The notes: a model not told the origin generated them from the sequence alone. A stretch of DNA of 64,000 nt from Phaeovulum vinaykumarii (GCF_900156695.1 NZ_FTOM01000008.1:62001-126000); one strand, 5' to 3'; positions 18,096 through 28,537 are shown, numbered from the stretch's first letter. Numbers and translations: made by a program.

Positions 18096-19073
18096 TCAGC
18101 CGGCGCCGATCAGGGCCCCCGCGGCAAAGACCAGCGCGCCGCCCAGCACCACCTGGAAGACGGCGCGGAAGAAGGGCGTCTCCATGTAGCGGTTCTGGAT
18201 CCAGGCAATGGCCCAGAGCTCGACGAAGACGATGATCATGGCGATCGTGGTCGCGGTCCAGAAATCGGGGATCAGATAGGGCAGCGCGTGCCCCAGCCCG
18301 CCCAGCGTCGTCATCACCCCCGAGGCCAGGCCCCGCTTGACCGGCGAACCGCGCCCCGAGATCACGCCATCGTCATGCGCGGCCTCGGTGAAGCCCATCG
18401 AGATCCCCGCACCGACCGAAGCCGCAAGCCCGACCAGGAAGGTGGTCGAGGTGTCCTGCGTGGCAAAGGCGGTGGCAAAGATCGGCGCCAGCGTCGAGAC
18501 CGACCCGTCCATCAGCCCCGCCAGGCCCGGCTGCACCCAGGTCAGCACGAACTGGCGATGCGCGGCGCGGTCTTCCTCGGCCTTGGCGTCTTCGTCCAGA
18601 TGCCGTTCGACCAGCTTCTCGGCGCGTTTCTCGTGCCCGGCCTCGGCCGCGGCCAGATCGCCCAGCAGCTTGCGCGTGTCGGCATCGCTCGAGCGCTGCG
18701 CGGCGCGGGTGTAGAAGCGGGCCGAGGCGCGCTCCATCTCCTCGGCCTCGCCGCGGATCGTCTCGAGCGGCAGGTTCTCGGTCAGCCAGACGGGCCGGCG
18801 CGCGTAAAAGCCCGCGACATGCTCGCGCCGGATCGGCGGGATCACGTCGCCGAACCGCTTGCGATAGCGGTCGATCAGATGGCGGCGGTGGATGTCCTCT
18901 TCTTCGGCCATGCCCTCGAAGATCTTGGCCGAATCCGGATAATCCTCGCGCAGTTTCTCGGCGAAGAGGCGGTAGATCTGCGCATCTTCTTCCTCGGACG
19001 AGATCGCCAGCGCGAGAACCTCGCGTTCGGAGAGGTCGGAGAAGCGGCGGCGGGAGGCGAAACCAGGGATCAT
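18096..19073 (-). CDS. mbfA: Membrane-bound ferritin-like iron exporter MbfA (ferritin-VIT1 fusion)
   Basis: A 325-residue two-domain protein. Residues 10-165 form a rubrerythrin/ferritin-like four-helix domain rich in metal-ligand Glu and His (ISSEEEDAQIY, AEEEDIHRRHL, AEAGHEKRAE). Residues 175-325 form a VIT1/CCC1-type membrane domain (GLAGLMDGSVSTLAPIFA, then SMGFTEAAHDDG and three further helices). MbfA exports iron under iron excess and peroxide stress in Agrobacterium and Bradyrhizobium, and is repressed by Irr through an ICE element. Here a near-palindromic ICE-like site lies 12-28 bases upstream of the start. AAAGGTGA is the ribosome site. Confidence 0.93.
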   Translation of the reverse strand: MIPGFASRRRFSDLSEREVLALAISSEEEDAQIYRLFAEKLREDYPDSAKIFEGMAEEEDIHRRHLIDRYRKRFGDVIPPIRREHVAGFYARRPVWLTENLPLETIRGEAEEMERASARFYTRAAQRSSDADTRKLLGDLAAAEAGHEKRAEKLVERHLDEDAKAEEDRAAHRQFVLTWVQPGLAGLMDGSVSTLAPIFATAFATQDTSTTFLVGLAASVGAGISMGFTEAAHDDGVISGRGSPVKRGLASGVMTTLGGLGHALPYLIPDFWTATTIAMIIVFVELWAIAWIQNRYMETPFFRAVFQVVLGGALVFAAGALIGAG

Positions 19074-19084
19074 GCGTCACCTTT

Positions 19085-19101
19085 TCTGGAACGATTCCAA
19101 T
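19085..19101 (-). promoter_or_regulatory. ICE-like iron control element (predicted Irr site) of mbfA
   Basis: TGGAA-CGA-TTCCA (19087-19099) forms the core of a 17-base site matching 10 of 14 defined positions of the alphaproteobacterial ICE (TTTAGAA-n3-TTCTAAA, from memory). It is directly in front of the mbfA ribosome site, where bound Irr would block transcription. Confidence 0.55.
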
Positions 19102-19529
19102 CTAGCGGCCCGAGCGCGCTCCGGCAAGCCGTCGTGAAATCCATGCGGGTCGATGCGCCCCGGCCACAAAGGGCCCGCGGGTCGCGTGGTCCATGCCGCG
19201 AAGGGGGGAGGAAGGCACCCCGCCCCGCGAATCGCCGGCAAATATGAGATGAATACTCACCTTTGTCGCGCGCCGCGCGCCGGGGGTGCGGTTTTGTCGC
19301 CCGGACCGGCGGCGCGCCGGGCCCGCGTTTTGGCCCATGGCCCGAATTTTCGGCAAGGATGCCCGCCGCTTGCGCGCCCTGCGACCCGCGGGCGGGGGGC
19401 GTGGCGCGGTTTCGCGGCCGGCGCCGGGCCCGACCCCGCCGCCATGGGCATGCGGCACGGCCGGGCATTGACGCCCGGTCCCGCCCCCCCTTAGGTGGAC
19501 ATCGGACCCGGCAAGCAAGGGAGGGGAAG
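19102..19529. other. Divergent intergenic region mbfA/pncA (about 456 bases without a gene)
   Basis: Mostly GC-rich with no convincing ORF on either strand. An AT-richer patch at 19236-19262 holds TGA-n9-TCA (19245-19259), formally an iron-rhodo-box layout, 172 bases upstream of mbfA. The 3' end holds the pncA promoter (19468-19497) and ribosome site. Several short GC palindromes are present. I see no structured RNA I can name. Confidence 0.5.
19468..19497 (+). promoter_or_regulatory. Possible sigma-70 promoter of pncA-pncB
   Basis: TTGACG (19468-19473), 18-base spacer, TAGGTG (19492-19497), about 33 bases upstream of the pncA ATG. The -35 is good and the -10 weak. Confidence 0.4.
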
Positions 19530-20147
19530 ATGCCCGCACCCCACGACGCCCTGATCGTCATTGATCTGCAAAACGATTTCTGCCCCGGCGGCGCGCTGGC
19601 CGTCAGCGGCGGCGACGAGATCGTCGGCCCTGTGAACGCGCTTCTGGATCAATATCCGATCCGCGTGCTGACGCAGGACTGGCACCCGGCCGATCATGCC
19701 TCGTTTGCGTCGAACCACCCCGGCGCCGCGCCCTTTTCGGTGACCGAAATGCCCTATGGCGCGCAGGTGCTCTGGCCGGGCCATTGCGTGCAGGGAACCC
19801 AAGGGGCGGCCTTCCATCCCGACCTGCACAGCGACCGCGCGGACCTGATCCTGCGCAAGGGCTTTCGCGCCGGGATCGACAGCTATTCGGCCTTCTTCGA
19901 GAATGACCGCGAAACGCCCACCGGCCTTGAGGGCTATCTGCGCACGCGCGGCGCCACGCATCTGACCTTTGTCGGACTGGCGCTGGATTTCTGCGTGGGC
20001 TGGTCGGCGATCGACGCCGCGCGGCTGGGCTTTTCGGTGACCGTTCTCGAAAGCGCCTGCCGTGCGATCGACCTCGACGGTTCGCTGGCCGCCGCACGCG
20101 CGGCGATGATCGAGGTCGGCGTGGTTCTGGAACCGGCCCATGGTTGA
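19530..20147 (+). CDS. pncA: Nicotinamidase
   Basis: A 205-residue isochorismatase-fold amidase that converts nicotinamide to nicotinate. Catalytic Asp lies in [12 protein letters not shown], Lys in LRKGF and Cys in [11 protein letters not shown]; the metal site is [10 protein letters not shown] (one Asp, two His). ATG 19530 has GGGAGGGGAAG just upstream. Its end overlaps pncB by eight bases, so both steps of the salvage route are coupled. Confidence 0.95.
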   Translation: MPAPHDALIVIDLQNDFCPGGALAVSGGDEIVGPVNALLDQYPIRVLTQDWHPADHASFASNHPGAAPFSVTEMPYGAQVLWPGHCVQGTQGAAFHPDLHSDRADLILRKGFRAGIDSYSAFFENDRETPTGLEGYLRTRGATHLTFVGLALDFCVGWSAIDAARLGFSVTVLESACRAIDLDGSLAAARAAMIEVGVVLEPAHG

Positions 20148-21432
20148 TATTGCCAAGCGCGTCTACGACCACCGCTGGAAGATCGACCCGGTGGTGCGCT
20201 CGTTGCTGGACACCGACTTCTACAAACTGCTGATGTGCCAATCGGTGTATCGCAACCACCCCGACGCCGAGGTCACCTTCTCGCTGATCAACCGCTCGAC
20301 CGACATCCGCCTGGCCGAGCTGATCGACGAAGGCGAATTGCGCGAGCAGCTCGACCATATCCGCACCTTGCGCCTGACCCGCGGCGAAAGCACCTGGCTG
20401 CGCGGCAACACCTTCTATGGCAAGCGCCAGATGTTCCGGCCCGATTTCATGGAATGGTTCGAGGGGCTGCAACTGCCGCCCTATCACCTGGAGATCCGCG
20501 ACGGCCAGTTCGAGCTGACCTTCGAGGGGCGCTGGCCCGAGGTGATGATGTGGGAGATCCCGGCGCTGGCGGTGCTGATGGAGCTGCGCTCGCGCGTGGT
20601 GCTGGAGCGGCTGGGCAAGTTCGAGCTTCAGGTTCTCTATGCCCGCGCGATGACCAAGCTGTGGGAGAAGATCGAGCGCCTGCGCCAGCTGGACCACCTG
20701 AAGGTGGCCGATTTCGGCACCCGGCGGCGGCATTCCTTCCTGTGGCAGGATTGGTGCGTGCAGGCGATGATGGAGGGGCTGGGCCGCGCCTTCATCGGCA
20801 CGTCGAATTGCCTGATCGCCATGCGCCACGACATCGAGGCCATCGGCACCAATGCGCATGAATTGCCGATGGTGACCGCCGCACTTGCCGAGACCGACGA
20901 AGACCTGCGCGAGGCCCCCTATCGCGTTCTGGCCGACTGGCACGAGGAACACGACGGCAACCTGCGCATCATCCTGCCAGACACCTATGGCACGAAAGGT
21001 TTCCTGGAGCATGCGCCCGACTGGCTGGCCGGCTGGACCGGCATCCGCATCGATTCGGGCGATCCCGCCGAGGGGACCGAGGCCGCCATCGCCTGGTGGA
21101 AGGCCCGCGGCGAGGATCCGACGCGCAAGCTGGTGATCTTCTCCGACGGGCTCGATGTCGAGAAGATCGAGGAATTGCACGCGCAATTCGCCGGAAGGGT
21201 GAAGGTGTCCTTTGGCTGGGGCACGCTTCTGACCAATGATTTCCGCGGGCTGGCGGCGGGCGACGGGCTGGCGCCCTTCAGCCTGGTCTGCAAGGCGGTG
21301 CGCGCCAACGGGCGGCCCACGGTCAAGCTGTCGGACAATCCGCTGAAGGCGATGGGCCCGCCCGAGGAGATCGCGCGTTACAAGCGGGTGTTCGGGGTCG
21401 GCGATCAGGTGGCGCGACCGGTCGTGGTCTGA
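20140..21432 (+). CDS. pncB: Nicotinate phosphoribosyltransferase
   Basis: A 430-residue enzyme that makes nicotinate mononucleotide from nicotinate, PRPP and ATP. It has the N-terminal [15 protein letters not shown] and the RPP-binding [11 protein letters not shown] with FIGTSNCL and IRIDSGDP, all typical. Length and order fit the bacterial type-1 family. It overlaps pncA (ATGGTTGA shared). The protein completes a two-gene nicotinamide salvage operon; a GC hairpin of the REP type follows. Confidence 0.96.
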   Translation: MVDIAKRVYDHRWKIDPVVRSLLDTDFYKLLMCQSVYRNHPDAEVTFSLINRSTDIRLAELIDEGELREQLDHIRTLRLTRGESTWLRGNTFYGKRQMFRPDFMEWFEGLQLPPYHLEIRDGQFELTFEGRWPEVMMWEIPALAVLMELRSRVVLERLGKFELQVLYARAMTKLWEKIERLRQLDHLKVADFGTRRRHSFLWQDWCVQAMMEGLGRAFIGTSNCLIAMRHDIEAIGTNAHELPMVTAALAETDEDLREAPYRVLADWHEEHDGNLRIILPDTYGTKGFLEHAPDWLAGWTGIRIDSGDPAEGTEAAIAWWKARGEDPTRKLVIFSDGLDVEKIEELHAQFAGRVKVSFGWGTLLTNDFRGLAAGDGLAPFSLVCKAVRANGRPTVKLSDNPLKAMGPPEEIARYKRVFGVGDQVARPVVV

Positions 21433-21460
21433 GAGAGCCCCGCACGGAAGAGCGGCCCTT

Positions 21461-21477
21461 GGCCCCATCGAGGGGCC
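21461..21477. repeat. REP-like GC hairpin with TCGAT loop, copy 3 (reverse orientation)
   Basis: GGCCCC-ATCGA-GGGGCC between pncB and rimO, the reverse-strand form of the loop seen at 13203 and 14698. Flanks CGGCCC-TT and GCGGCCCGCGCGCGG extend the similarity to copy 1. It has no T-run. Confidence 0.45.
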
Positions 21478-21541
21478 GCGGCCCGCGCGCGGCGGGGCCG
21501 GACGGCCCCACGCGCCGCCCGGACCGACGGGCGCGCGCATG

Positions 21542-22912
21542 TCAATCGACGCAGCGGCCCCAGAGGTCGTATTCGCCGGCCTCGTCCACCTCGACGGTGA
21601 CGATCTGGCCGGGTTCCAGCCCCTCGAACCCTTCGTCGATGAAGAGGTTGCCGTCGATCTCGGGGGCGTCCCACATGGTGCGGCAGGTCGCGCCCTCGGC
21701 ATCGACCGCATCCACGATCACCTCGATCCGGCGGCCCACCTTGGCGGCCAGGCGCGCCTCGGAGATGGCCTGCGCCTTTTCCATGAACCGCGCCCAGCGC
21801 TCGTGCTTGATCTCGGCCGGGACGTGATCGGGCAGGTCGTTGGCCGCTGCCCCCGCCACGTTCTCGTATTGGAAGCAGCCCACACGGTCGAGCTGGGCCT
21901 CCTCGAGCCAGTCGAGCAGATGCTGGAATTCGGCCTCGGTCTCGCCGGGGTAACCGACGATGAAGGTCGAACGGATCGCAAGGTCGGGGCAGTCACGCCG
22001 CCAGGCGGCGATCTCGTCGAGGGTCCTTGCCGCCGCGGCCGGGCGCGCCATGCGCCGCAGCGTGTCGGGATGGGCATGCTGGAACGGGATGTCGAGATAG
22101 GGCAGCACCAGCCCTTCGGCCATCAGCGGGATCAGCTCGCGCACATGCGGATAGGGATAGACGTAATGCAGCCGGACCCAGGCGCCCAGGCTGCCCAGAT
22201 CGCGCGCCAGATCGGTGATATGGGCACGGTGGCCGCGGTCCTCGGCGTGGCGGATGTCGACGCCATAGGCCGAGGTGTCCTGCGAGATCACCATCAGCTC
22301 GCGCACGCCCTCGGCCACCAGCCGCTCGGCCTCGCGCAGGACGGCATGGGCGGGACGGCTGACCAGACGGCCGCGCAGATCGGGAATGATGCAGAAGCGG
22401 CAATGGTGATTGCAGCCCTCGGAAATCTTGAGATAGGCGAAATGCCGGGGCGTGAGCCGCACCGACGAGGCCGGCATCAGATCGACGAAGGGGTCGGGCG
22501 CGGGCGGCAGCGCGGCATGGACCGCGTCGATCACCGCCTCGTATTGATGCGGGCCCGTCACCGCCAGAACGCCCGGATGCGCGCCCGAGACATACTCGGG
22601 CTCGGCGCCCAGGCAGCCGGTCACGATCACGCGGCCGTTCTCGGCCAGGGCCTCACCGATGGCCTCGAGGCTTTCGGCCTTGGCGCTGTCGAGAAAGCCG
22701 CAGGTGTTGACGATGACGACGCCGGCGCCCTGATAGTCGGGGCTGATCGCATAGCCCTCGGCGCGCAGGCGGGTCAGAATGCGTTCGGAATCCACCAGCG
22801 CCTTGGGGCAGCCCAGCGAGACCATGCCCACCCGCGGCTGGCCGGGGCGGGGGGCGGTGTCGAAGCGCGGCGCGGGCGCCAGGTCGGGGCGGAGATTCGG
22901 AGGGTTGGTCAT
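21542..22912 (-). CDS. rimO: Ribosomal protein uS12 methylthiotransferase RimO
   Basis: A 456-residue radical-SAM enzyme that methylthiolates Asp in S12. It has the UPF0004 domain with [21 protein letters not shown] and TGCLGAE cysteines, the radical-SAM loop CNHHCRFC (about 157-164) and a C-terminal TRAM domain. Start ATG at 22912 gives the expected N-terminus ([10 protein letters not shown]) but has no ribosome site; a TATAGC box lies only six bases upstream, so the message may be leaderless. Longer in-frame starts read low-complexity GC sequence. Confidence 0.95.
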   Translation of the reverse strand: MTNPPNLRPDLAPAPRFDTAPRPGQPRVGMVSLGCPKALVDSERILTRLRAEGYAISPDYQGAGVVIVNTCGFLDSAKAESLEAIGEALAENGRVIVTGCLGAEPEYVSGAHPGVLAVTGPHQYEAVIDAVHAALPPAPDPFVDLMPASSVRLTPRHFAYLKISEGCNHHCRFCIIPDLRGRLVSRPAHAVLREAERLVAEGVRELMVISQDTSAYGVDIRHAEDRGHRAHITDLARDLGSLGAWVRLHYVYPYPHVRELIPLMAEGLVLPYLDIPFQHAHPDTLRRMARPAAAARTLDEIAAWRRDCPDLAIRSTFIVGYPGETEAEFQHLLDWLEEAQLDRVGCFQYENVAGAAANDLPDHVPAEIKHERWARFMEKAQAISEARLAAKVGRRIEVIVDAVDAEGATCRTMWDAPEIDGNLFIDEGFEGLEPGQIVTVEVDEAGEYDLWGRCVD

Positions 22913-23023
22913 GGCGCGGCTATAGCCCGAGCCGGCGCGCGCGCCTAGCCCTTCAGATCCGGCCCCGCCAGACCCGGCGCGACGTTGGCCCAAGGGAAAC
23001 AATGCACGCGCGCCGTGCCGCCG

Positions 23024-23368
23024 TCACGGGAACAGCGGCGCCAGGATGCCGGAGACCCAGAGCGTCAGCCCGTCGGCATGCATGATCCAGGCCCCCAGCT
23101 GTTCCAGCGCATTGCCCTGCGCCAGCTGATCCACCCGCAGGTCATAGACGCGCGCGCCCAGCCCCGCATGCATGCCGCCCTTGAACAGCAGGAACCCCGC
23201 CAGAAGCAGCGCCATAGGGCGCATCCACAGCCCGTCGCGCCGCGGCGACACGATCTGATCGAAGTCGGCACGGCTCAGCGCCCCGGATGCCTCGAACCCG
23301 CCGCCCGCGGCATGCGTGCGGTCGATGCGTTGCAGGCGGCGCTCAAACTCGGTCAGATCTCGATCCAT
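23024..23368 (-). CDS. Small membrane protein of unknown function (114 aa)
   Basis: The N-terminal half is polar and helical (MDRDLTEFERRLQRIDRTHAAGG), followed by two hydrophobic segments (WMRPMALLLAGFLLFKGGM and the C-terminal GLTLWVSGILAPLFP). The predicted topology is a cytoplasmic N-terminus with two helices. Similar proteins occur in other Rhodobacterales as far as I recall, without assigned function. ATG 23368 follows TGGGG; a GTG one codon upstream is possible. It lies between rimO and prmA, all on the minus strand, with gaps over 100 bases. Confidence 0.7.
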   Translation of the reverse strand: MDRDLTEFERRLQRIDRTHAAGGGFEASGALSRADFDQIVSPRRDGLWMRPMALLLAGFLLFKGGMHAGLGARVYDLRVDQLAQGNALEQLGAWIMHADGLTLWVSGILAPLFP

Positions 23369-23490
23369 CACATTACCCCACTGCGGCTTTCGCCGAACGC
23401 CCCTGACGGGCATTTGGCGTTAGCATTCGGTTAAGGAAATGTAACACGTCCGAGAGAATGACGCGAAAGGATCAACCGCCCAATCACGCG

Positions 23491-24366
23491 CTACTGTTTC
23501 CGCTGCATGACCAATGTCGACCACTCGCCCAGATCTTCGCGGGCATTCTGGTTAAAGCCCGCAGCCTCATAGGCGGTCACCACCTCGGGGGCTTGCTCGC
23601 ACAGGATCCCGGAGAGAATCACCCGCCCGCCGGGCGCCACGGCCGCCGCCATCGCCGGGGCCAGCGTGATCAGAGGCCCCTTCAGGATATTGGCCAGCAC
23701 CAGATCATAGGGCGCCGCGGCCTTCAGGCGGGGATGGTCGAACCCCGCCGCCTCGAGACAGATCACCCGCCCGCCCAGGCCGTTGGCCTCGACATTGGCG
23801 GCCGCGGTCTCGACCGCCACCGGGTCGATGTCCGAGGCCAGCATCTCGCCCGGCCAGAGCGTGGCCGCCGCCATCGCCAGGACCGCGGTGCCGCAGCCGA
23901 TATCGGCCACCGCCTTCGGGGTCACCCCTTCCGCGGCCAGCCGGTCCAGCGCCAGCAGACAGCCCTTGGTGGTGCCGTGGTGCCCGGTGCCGAAGGCCAT
24001 CGCGGCATCAATGCGCAGCGCGGTGACACCCGCGGGCACCTTGTCGGCGTCATGGCTGCCATAGACGAAGAAGCGCCCCGCCTCGACCGGGCAAAGCTCG
24101 CGCTTCACATGCGCGACCCAATCGGTCTCGGGCACCTCGGACAACGCAAAGGGCTCGGCCCCGAAGGCCGCCGCGGCCAGCGCCAGCGCGGTGTCGTCGG
24201 GGGCCTCCTCGTCGTAATAGGCGCCCACCTCGTAGCGGCCCGAGCCGTCCTCGATCTCGAAGACGCCAACCCCCAGCGGCGTGGGCTCCATCTCCTCGAG
24301 AAACTCGCCCAGCCGCTCGGCGGCATCGCGGGAAGCAAGCGTGGTCAGCGCGGTCCAGGTGGTCAT
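23491..24366 (-). CDS. prmA: Ribosomal protein L11 methyltransferase
   Basis: A 291-residue protein with an N-terminal substrate-recognition domain and a class I SAM domain: RIDAAMAFGTGHHGTTKGCL, ADIGCGTAVLA (motif I) and LVLANILKGPL (NxL catalytic motif region). The order and length match PrmA, which trimethylates L11. Start ATG at 24366 has AAAGGAGACGCC. Not in an evident operon; the ABC importer gene cluster begins 48 bases upstream on the same strand. Confidence 0.93.
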   Translation of the reverse strand: MTTWTALTTLASRDAAERLGEFLEEMEPTPLGVGVFEIEDGSGRYEVGAYYDEEAPDDTALALAAAAFGAEPFALSEVPETDWVAHVKRELCPVEAGRFFVYGSHDADKVPAGVTALRIDAAMAFGTGHHGTTKGCLLALDRLAAEGVTPKAVADIGCGTAVLAMAAATLWPGEMLASDIDPVAVETAAANVEANGLGGRVICLEAAGFDHPRLKAAAPYDLVLANILKGPLITLAPAMAAAVAPGGRVILSGILCEQAPEVVTAYEAAGFNQNAREDLGEWSTLVMQRKQ

Positions 24367-24414
24367 GGCGTCTCCTTTGGGGTTGCCCGCTTAGAGCCCG
24401 CCCCGGCCCGTCCG

Positions 24415-25470
<1,056 letters not shown>

Positions 25471-25471
25471 G

Positions 25472-26251
25472 TCACGCGGTCCGGCCATGTCGGGTGAAGC
25501 GGCTGACAAGCTGGATCAGGCCCATGCAGGCCCAGGTGATCGCAAAGGCGATGACCGCCAGCGCCGCCGGTTCATAGGCGCGGTTGGCGCCCATCAGTTG
25601 CAGATAGGGCCCGAAGGCCGGGCGATTGAGAAGCGCCGCCAGCACGAATTCGCCGATCACGATGGCAAAGGTCAGGAAGGCGCCCGACAGCACCGCCACC
25701 AGCACGTTGGGCAAGATCACGCGCGCCAGGATGGTGACCCAGCCCGCCCCCAGCGATTGCGCCGCCTCGGTCAGGGTGCCCACGTCGATGCTGCGCAGCC
25801 CGGTGTCCACGGCGCGGTACATGTAGGGCAGCGACAGCGTGGCATAGCCGAACATCAGCAGAAGGTTCGTGCCCATCGTCGTGCCGGTCAGCGGCAGCCA
25901 GCTCGAGGTGTTGTAAAGCCGCAGGTAGCCAAAGACGATGACGATCGGCGGAATGACCAGCGGCATCAGCGTCAGGAACTCGACGTAGGGCCGCAGCCGG
26001 GGCAGCTTGAGGCGCACCCAATAGGCCGTGGGCACCACCAGCAGGACGCCGAAGACGATGGTGGCCAGCGCCATCACCACCGAATAGCTGAACGTCTCCT
26101 GGAAGCGGGGATCCGCGAGCACCTTGCGATAGGCGTCGAACGAATATTCCCCCCGCCGCATCCGCAGCGAGAATTCCACCGTCCCGATGAGCGGCAGCGC
26201 GAAATAGATCAGCCCGAAGGTCAGCGCGATCCAGGACCAGATGCGGGTCAT
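25472..26251 (-). CDS. ABC transporter permease (second subunit)
   Basis: A 259-residue inner-membrane permease with six hydrophobic segments. It begins MTRIWSWIALTFGLIYFALP and has the EAA-like loop TEAAQSLGAGWVTILARVILPN (about 180-200) that docks on the ATPase. The PotC/PhnV-like C-terminal permease partner of the gene at 26248. Start 26251 overlaps the upstream permease stop (ATGA). Confidence 0.9.
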   Translation of the reverse strand: MTRIWSWIALTFGLIYFALPLIGTVEFSLRMRRGEYSFDAYRKVLADPRFQETFSYSVVMALATIVFGVLLVVPTAYWVRLKLPRLRPYVEFLTLMPLVIPPIVIVFGYLRLYNTSSWLPLTGTTMGTNLLLMFGYATLSLPYMYRAVDTGLRSIDVGTLTEAAQSLGAGWVTILARVILPNVLVAVLSGAFLTFAIVIGEFVLAALLNRPAFGPYLQLMGANRAYEPAALAVIAFAITWACMGLIQLVSRFTRHGRTA

Positions 26252-27138
26252 TTCATCCACCTTTCGCTGCGCGCCCGAAGCCAGACGTAAAGCCCGTTGG
26301 CGATGCCCGTCACCACGATCATGCCGAAGGCCAGCGCATAGCCCAGATGCGGATCCTGAAGGACATCGCCGCGGATCTGCGCGAACAGCACGATCGGCAC
26401 GATCGACAGCGACGATCCGGTCAGCGCATAGGCCGTGGCCACCGCACCGAAGGCATTGGCGAAGAGAAGCGCGAAGGTGCCCAGAAGCGCCGGCGTCAGG
26501 ATCGGCAGCGCCACCATGCGCCAGTATTGCAGCCCCGAGGCGCCCAGGATCTCGGCGGCCTCGCGCCACTCGCGCTTGAGGCCGTCGAGCGCGGGCGTGA
26601 TGATCAGGATCATCAGCGGGATCTGGAAGAACATGTAGGTCAGCGTCAGCCCCGAGAAGGACAGCAGGTTGAAGCTGATCGGAGGGGCATAGATGTTGAT
26701 GCCGAACCAGTCGCGCAGCAGCACCGTGACCAGCCCCAGCCGCCCCAGCGTGGCCAGGAAGGCAAAGGCCAGCGGCACGCCGGCAAAGTTCGACGCCACC
26801 CCCGAGAATGTCAGCAGCGGCGCCCGGATGCCCCGCGGCAGCCCCCCCAGCGTGATCGCGGCGGCCATGGCAAAGCCGATCAGGCAGCCCATCGCCGAGG
26901 ACGCCAGCGAGATCTTGATCGAGATGAGGTAATAATCCGGGATCGGCCCGTCGAAGAGCTGCATCACATGGGCCAGCGTGAAGCCGCCGTCGGGGGCCTC
27001 GAACGCGCCCAGCACGATCTTCATCGTGGGAAGCAGCAGGAACAGCGTGGCAAACAGCACGAAGGGCACGATGCCCAGCCAGCGCAGGGCGCTGCCGAGG
27101 GCCTGGCCGGGCGGGGCGGTCGGGGGGCTCTGGGTCAT
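26248..27138 (-). CDS. ABC transporter permease (first subunit)
   Basis: A 296-residue permease of the PotB/PhnU type. The first helix is IVPFVLFATLFLLLPTM, a periplasmic loop follows, and the EAA-like loop is REAAEILGASGLQYWRMVALP (about 206-226). Start ATG at 27138 (MTQSPPTAPPGQ) has AAAGG upstream; longer frames run into the binding-protein gene. Overlaps the next permease by four bases. Confidence 0.9.
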   Translation of the reverse strand: MTQSPPTAPPGQALGSALRWLGIVPFVLFATLFLLLPTMKIVLGAFEAPDGGFTLAHVMQLFDGPIPDYYLISIKISLASSAMGCLIGFAMAAAITLGGLPRGIRAPLLTFSGVASNFAGVPLAFAFLATLGRLGLVTVLLRDWFGINIYAPPISFNLLSFSGLTLTYMFFQIPLMILIITPALDGLKREWREAAEILGASGLQYWRMVALPILTPALLGTFALLFANAFGAVATAYALTGSSLSIVPIVLFAQIRGDVLQDPHLGYALAFGMIVVTGIANGLYVWLRARSERWMK

Positions 27139-27203
27139 GCGTGCAGGGGGCCTTTCGTCGAGCCGAGGGGGAACACCCGCCCCCCTCGGCCCCGGTTCAC
27201 GCG

Positions 27204-28307
27204 TTACTGGACGTTGGCGCCCACCACGGCATCCCAGCCGCCGGTGACCACGTCCTTGTTCGCCGCCTGCTCGTCGAGCGTCGGGAAATAGGCCGCCTCG
27301 TAGCTGGCCGCGGGGGGCAGCGCCTCCAGAAGCTCCTGCGGGATCTTGCCGTCGGCGGCCATCGCGTTGAAGCGCGCCGGGTGGCAATAGCCCTTAAGCC
27401 ACAGTGACTGGCCTTCGTCGGAATAGAGATATTCCATCCACAGCTTGGCCGCGTTGGGATGCGGCGCATGGGCCGAGATCGCCTGCACATAGACACCGGC
27501 CAGAACGCCCGTCTTCGGGACGACCACGTCCACCGGCGGGTTGCCGCCCAGCGCATCACGCCACGACAGCGCGTTGTAATCCCAGGCGATGACGATCGGC
27601 GTGGCGCCCTGGGCCAGGGTGCCAGCCTTGCCGATGACCGGGACGAAATTGCCGGCCTTGTTCATCTCGGCAAAGAACTCGAGGCCGCGCGCGCCGGCTT
27701 CGGCGCCGGGCGCACCGCCCATGGCCATGCCCGCCGCCAGCACGCCCGAGATCGCCTGGTTCGAGGCGCGCGGATCGCCCGCCAGCGCCACCGAAGCCGC
27801 CAGCTCGGGCTTGAGCAGGTCGGACCAGTCGGCCGGGGTCTCGGCCACGATGTCCTTGTTCACCATGAACGACAGCACGCCGTAATAATCGCCATACCAA
27901 TAGCCGTCGGCATCCTTGATCGAGGCCGGGATCTCGTCCCAGGTGGCGACCTTGTAGGGCTGGAGCAGCCCCTCTTCCTTGGCCGCCGGGCCATAGGACA
28001 GGCCCACGTCGATGACGTCGGGCGCCTGCGGGCCGGTGTTGCCGACGTTGGCGCGGATCGCTTCCAGCTCGTCGGCCGAGCCCGCATCGGGGTTCAGCTC
28101 GTTGATGGTGATCTCGGGATATTTGGCCTTGAAGCCCTCGATCACGGCGCCATAGCCGCACCAGTCATGCGGCAGGGCGATCGTGGTCAGCATGCCCTCG
28201 GCCTTTGCGGCTTCTTCAAGGGCGGCCATGTCCCCGGCCTGGGCAAGCGTGGTGCCCGCCATCAGCAGCGCCAGCGCGCTCAGGGCATGGATCGGTTTCG
28301 GTGTCAT
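27204..28307 (-). CDS. ABC transporter periplasmic substrate-binding protein
   Basis: A 367-residue precursor with a clear signal peptide (HALSALALLMAGTTLAQA, cleavage near residue 23). The mature part is a class-F/D type II binding fold: LNPDAGSADELEAIRANV, YGDYYGVLSFMVNKDI, WDYNALSWRDALGG and the C-terminal EYLYSDEGQ. The relatives bind spermidine/putrescine, iron or aminoethylphosphonate; I cannot decide among them. It is the first gene of the importer operon. Upstream are a promoter with an inverted repeat over its -35 and a hairpin in the leader. Confidence 0.88.
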   Translation of the reverse strand: MTPKPIHALSALALLMAGTTLAQAGDMAALEEAAKAEGMLTTIALPHDWCGYGAVIEGFKAKYPEITINELNPDAGSADELEAIRANVGNTGPQAPDVIDVGLSYGPAAKEEGLLQPYKVATWDEIPASIKDADGYWYGDYYGVLSFMVNKDIVAETPADWSDLLKPELAASVALAGDPRASNQAISGVLAAGMAMGGAPGAEAGARGLEFFAEMNKAGNFVPVIGKAGTLAQGATPIVIAWDYNALSWRDALGGNPPVDVVVPKTGVLAGVYVQAISAHAPHPNAAKLWMEYLYSDEGQSLWLKGYCHPARFNAMAADGKIPQELLEALPPAASYEAAYFPTLDEQAANKDVVTGGWDAVVGANVQ

Positions 28308-28336
28308 CTGACATACTCCCCGTTGTCGGTGATCGC

Positions 28337-28354
28337 GGGCCAGAACACTGGCCC
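28337..28354 (-). promoter_or_regulatory. Leader hairpin or operator before the binding-protein gene
   Basis: GGGCCAG-AACA-CTGGCCC, perfect 7-base arms, 30 bases upstream of the start codon and downstream of the putative -10. Could be an operator or an mRNA 5' stem. Confidence 0.4.
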
Positions 28355-28362
28355 CCGCGACG

Positions 28363-28392
28363 GCTCTAGGCCCGCGACGTGACAGTTTCACG
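28363..28392 (-). promoter_or_regulatory. Putative promoter with inverted repeat over the -35
   Basis: On the minus strand GTGAAA (28391-28386), 17-base spacer, TAGAGC (28368-28363). The -35 lies inside CGTGA-n5-TCACG (28378-28392), a likely repressor site for the ABC importer operon. Confidence 0.4.
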
Positions 28393-28537
28393 ACGCCGGG
28401 CGGCAGGGCCCTCCGACAAGCGCATGGCGCGCGCCACGGACGGGTCCGGCGCGGGCAAGCCTTGATTCGAATCCGCGCCGGCGCAACGATTCCGTTACGC
28501 GATTGTCACATTTCGGCGCCCGTCGGCCGGAATTGCC

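Noticed and set aside
19070-19561. Open frames in the mbfA/pncA gap
   Set aside because: Arg/Pro/Ala-rich translation without ribosome site or known domain; typical GC noise.
28464-28474. GATTCGAATCC, resembling a tRNA T-loop
   Set aside because: No matching stems, anticodon arm or acceptor can be drawn around it.
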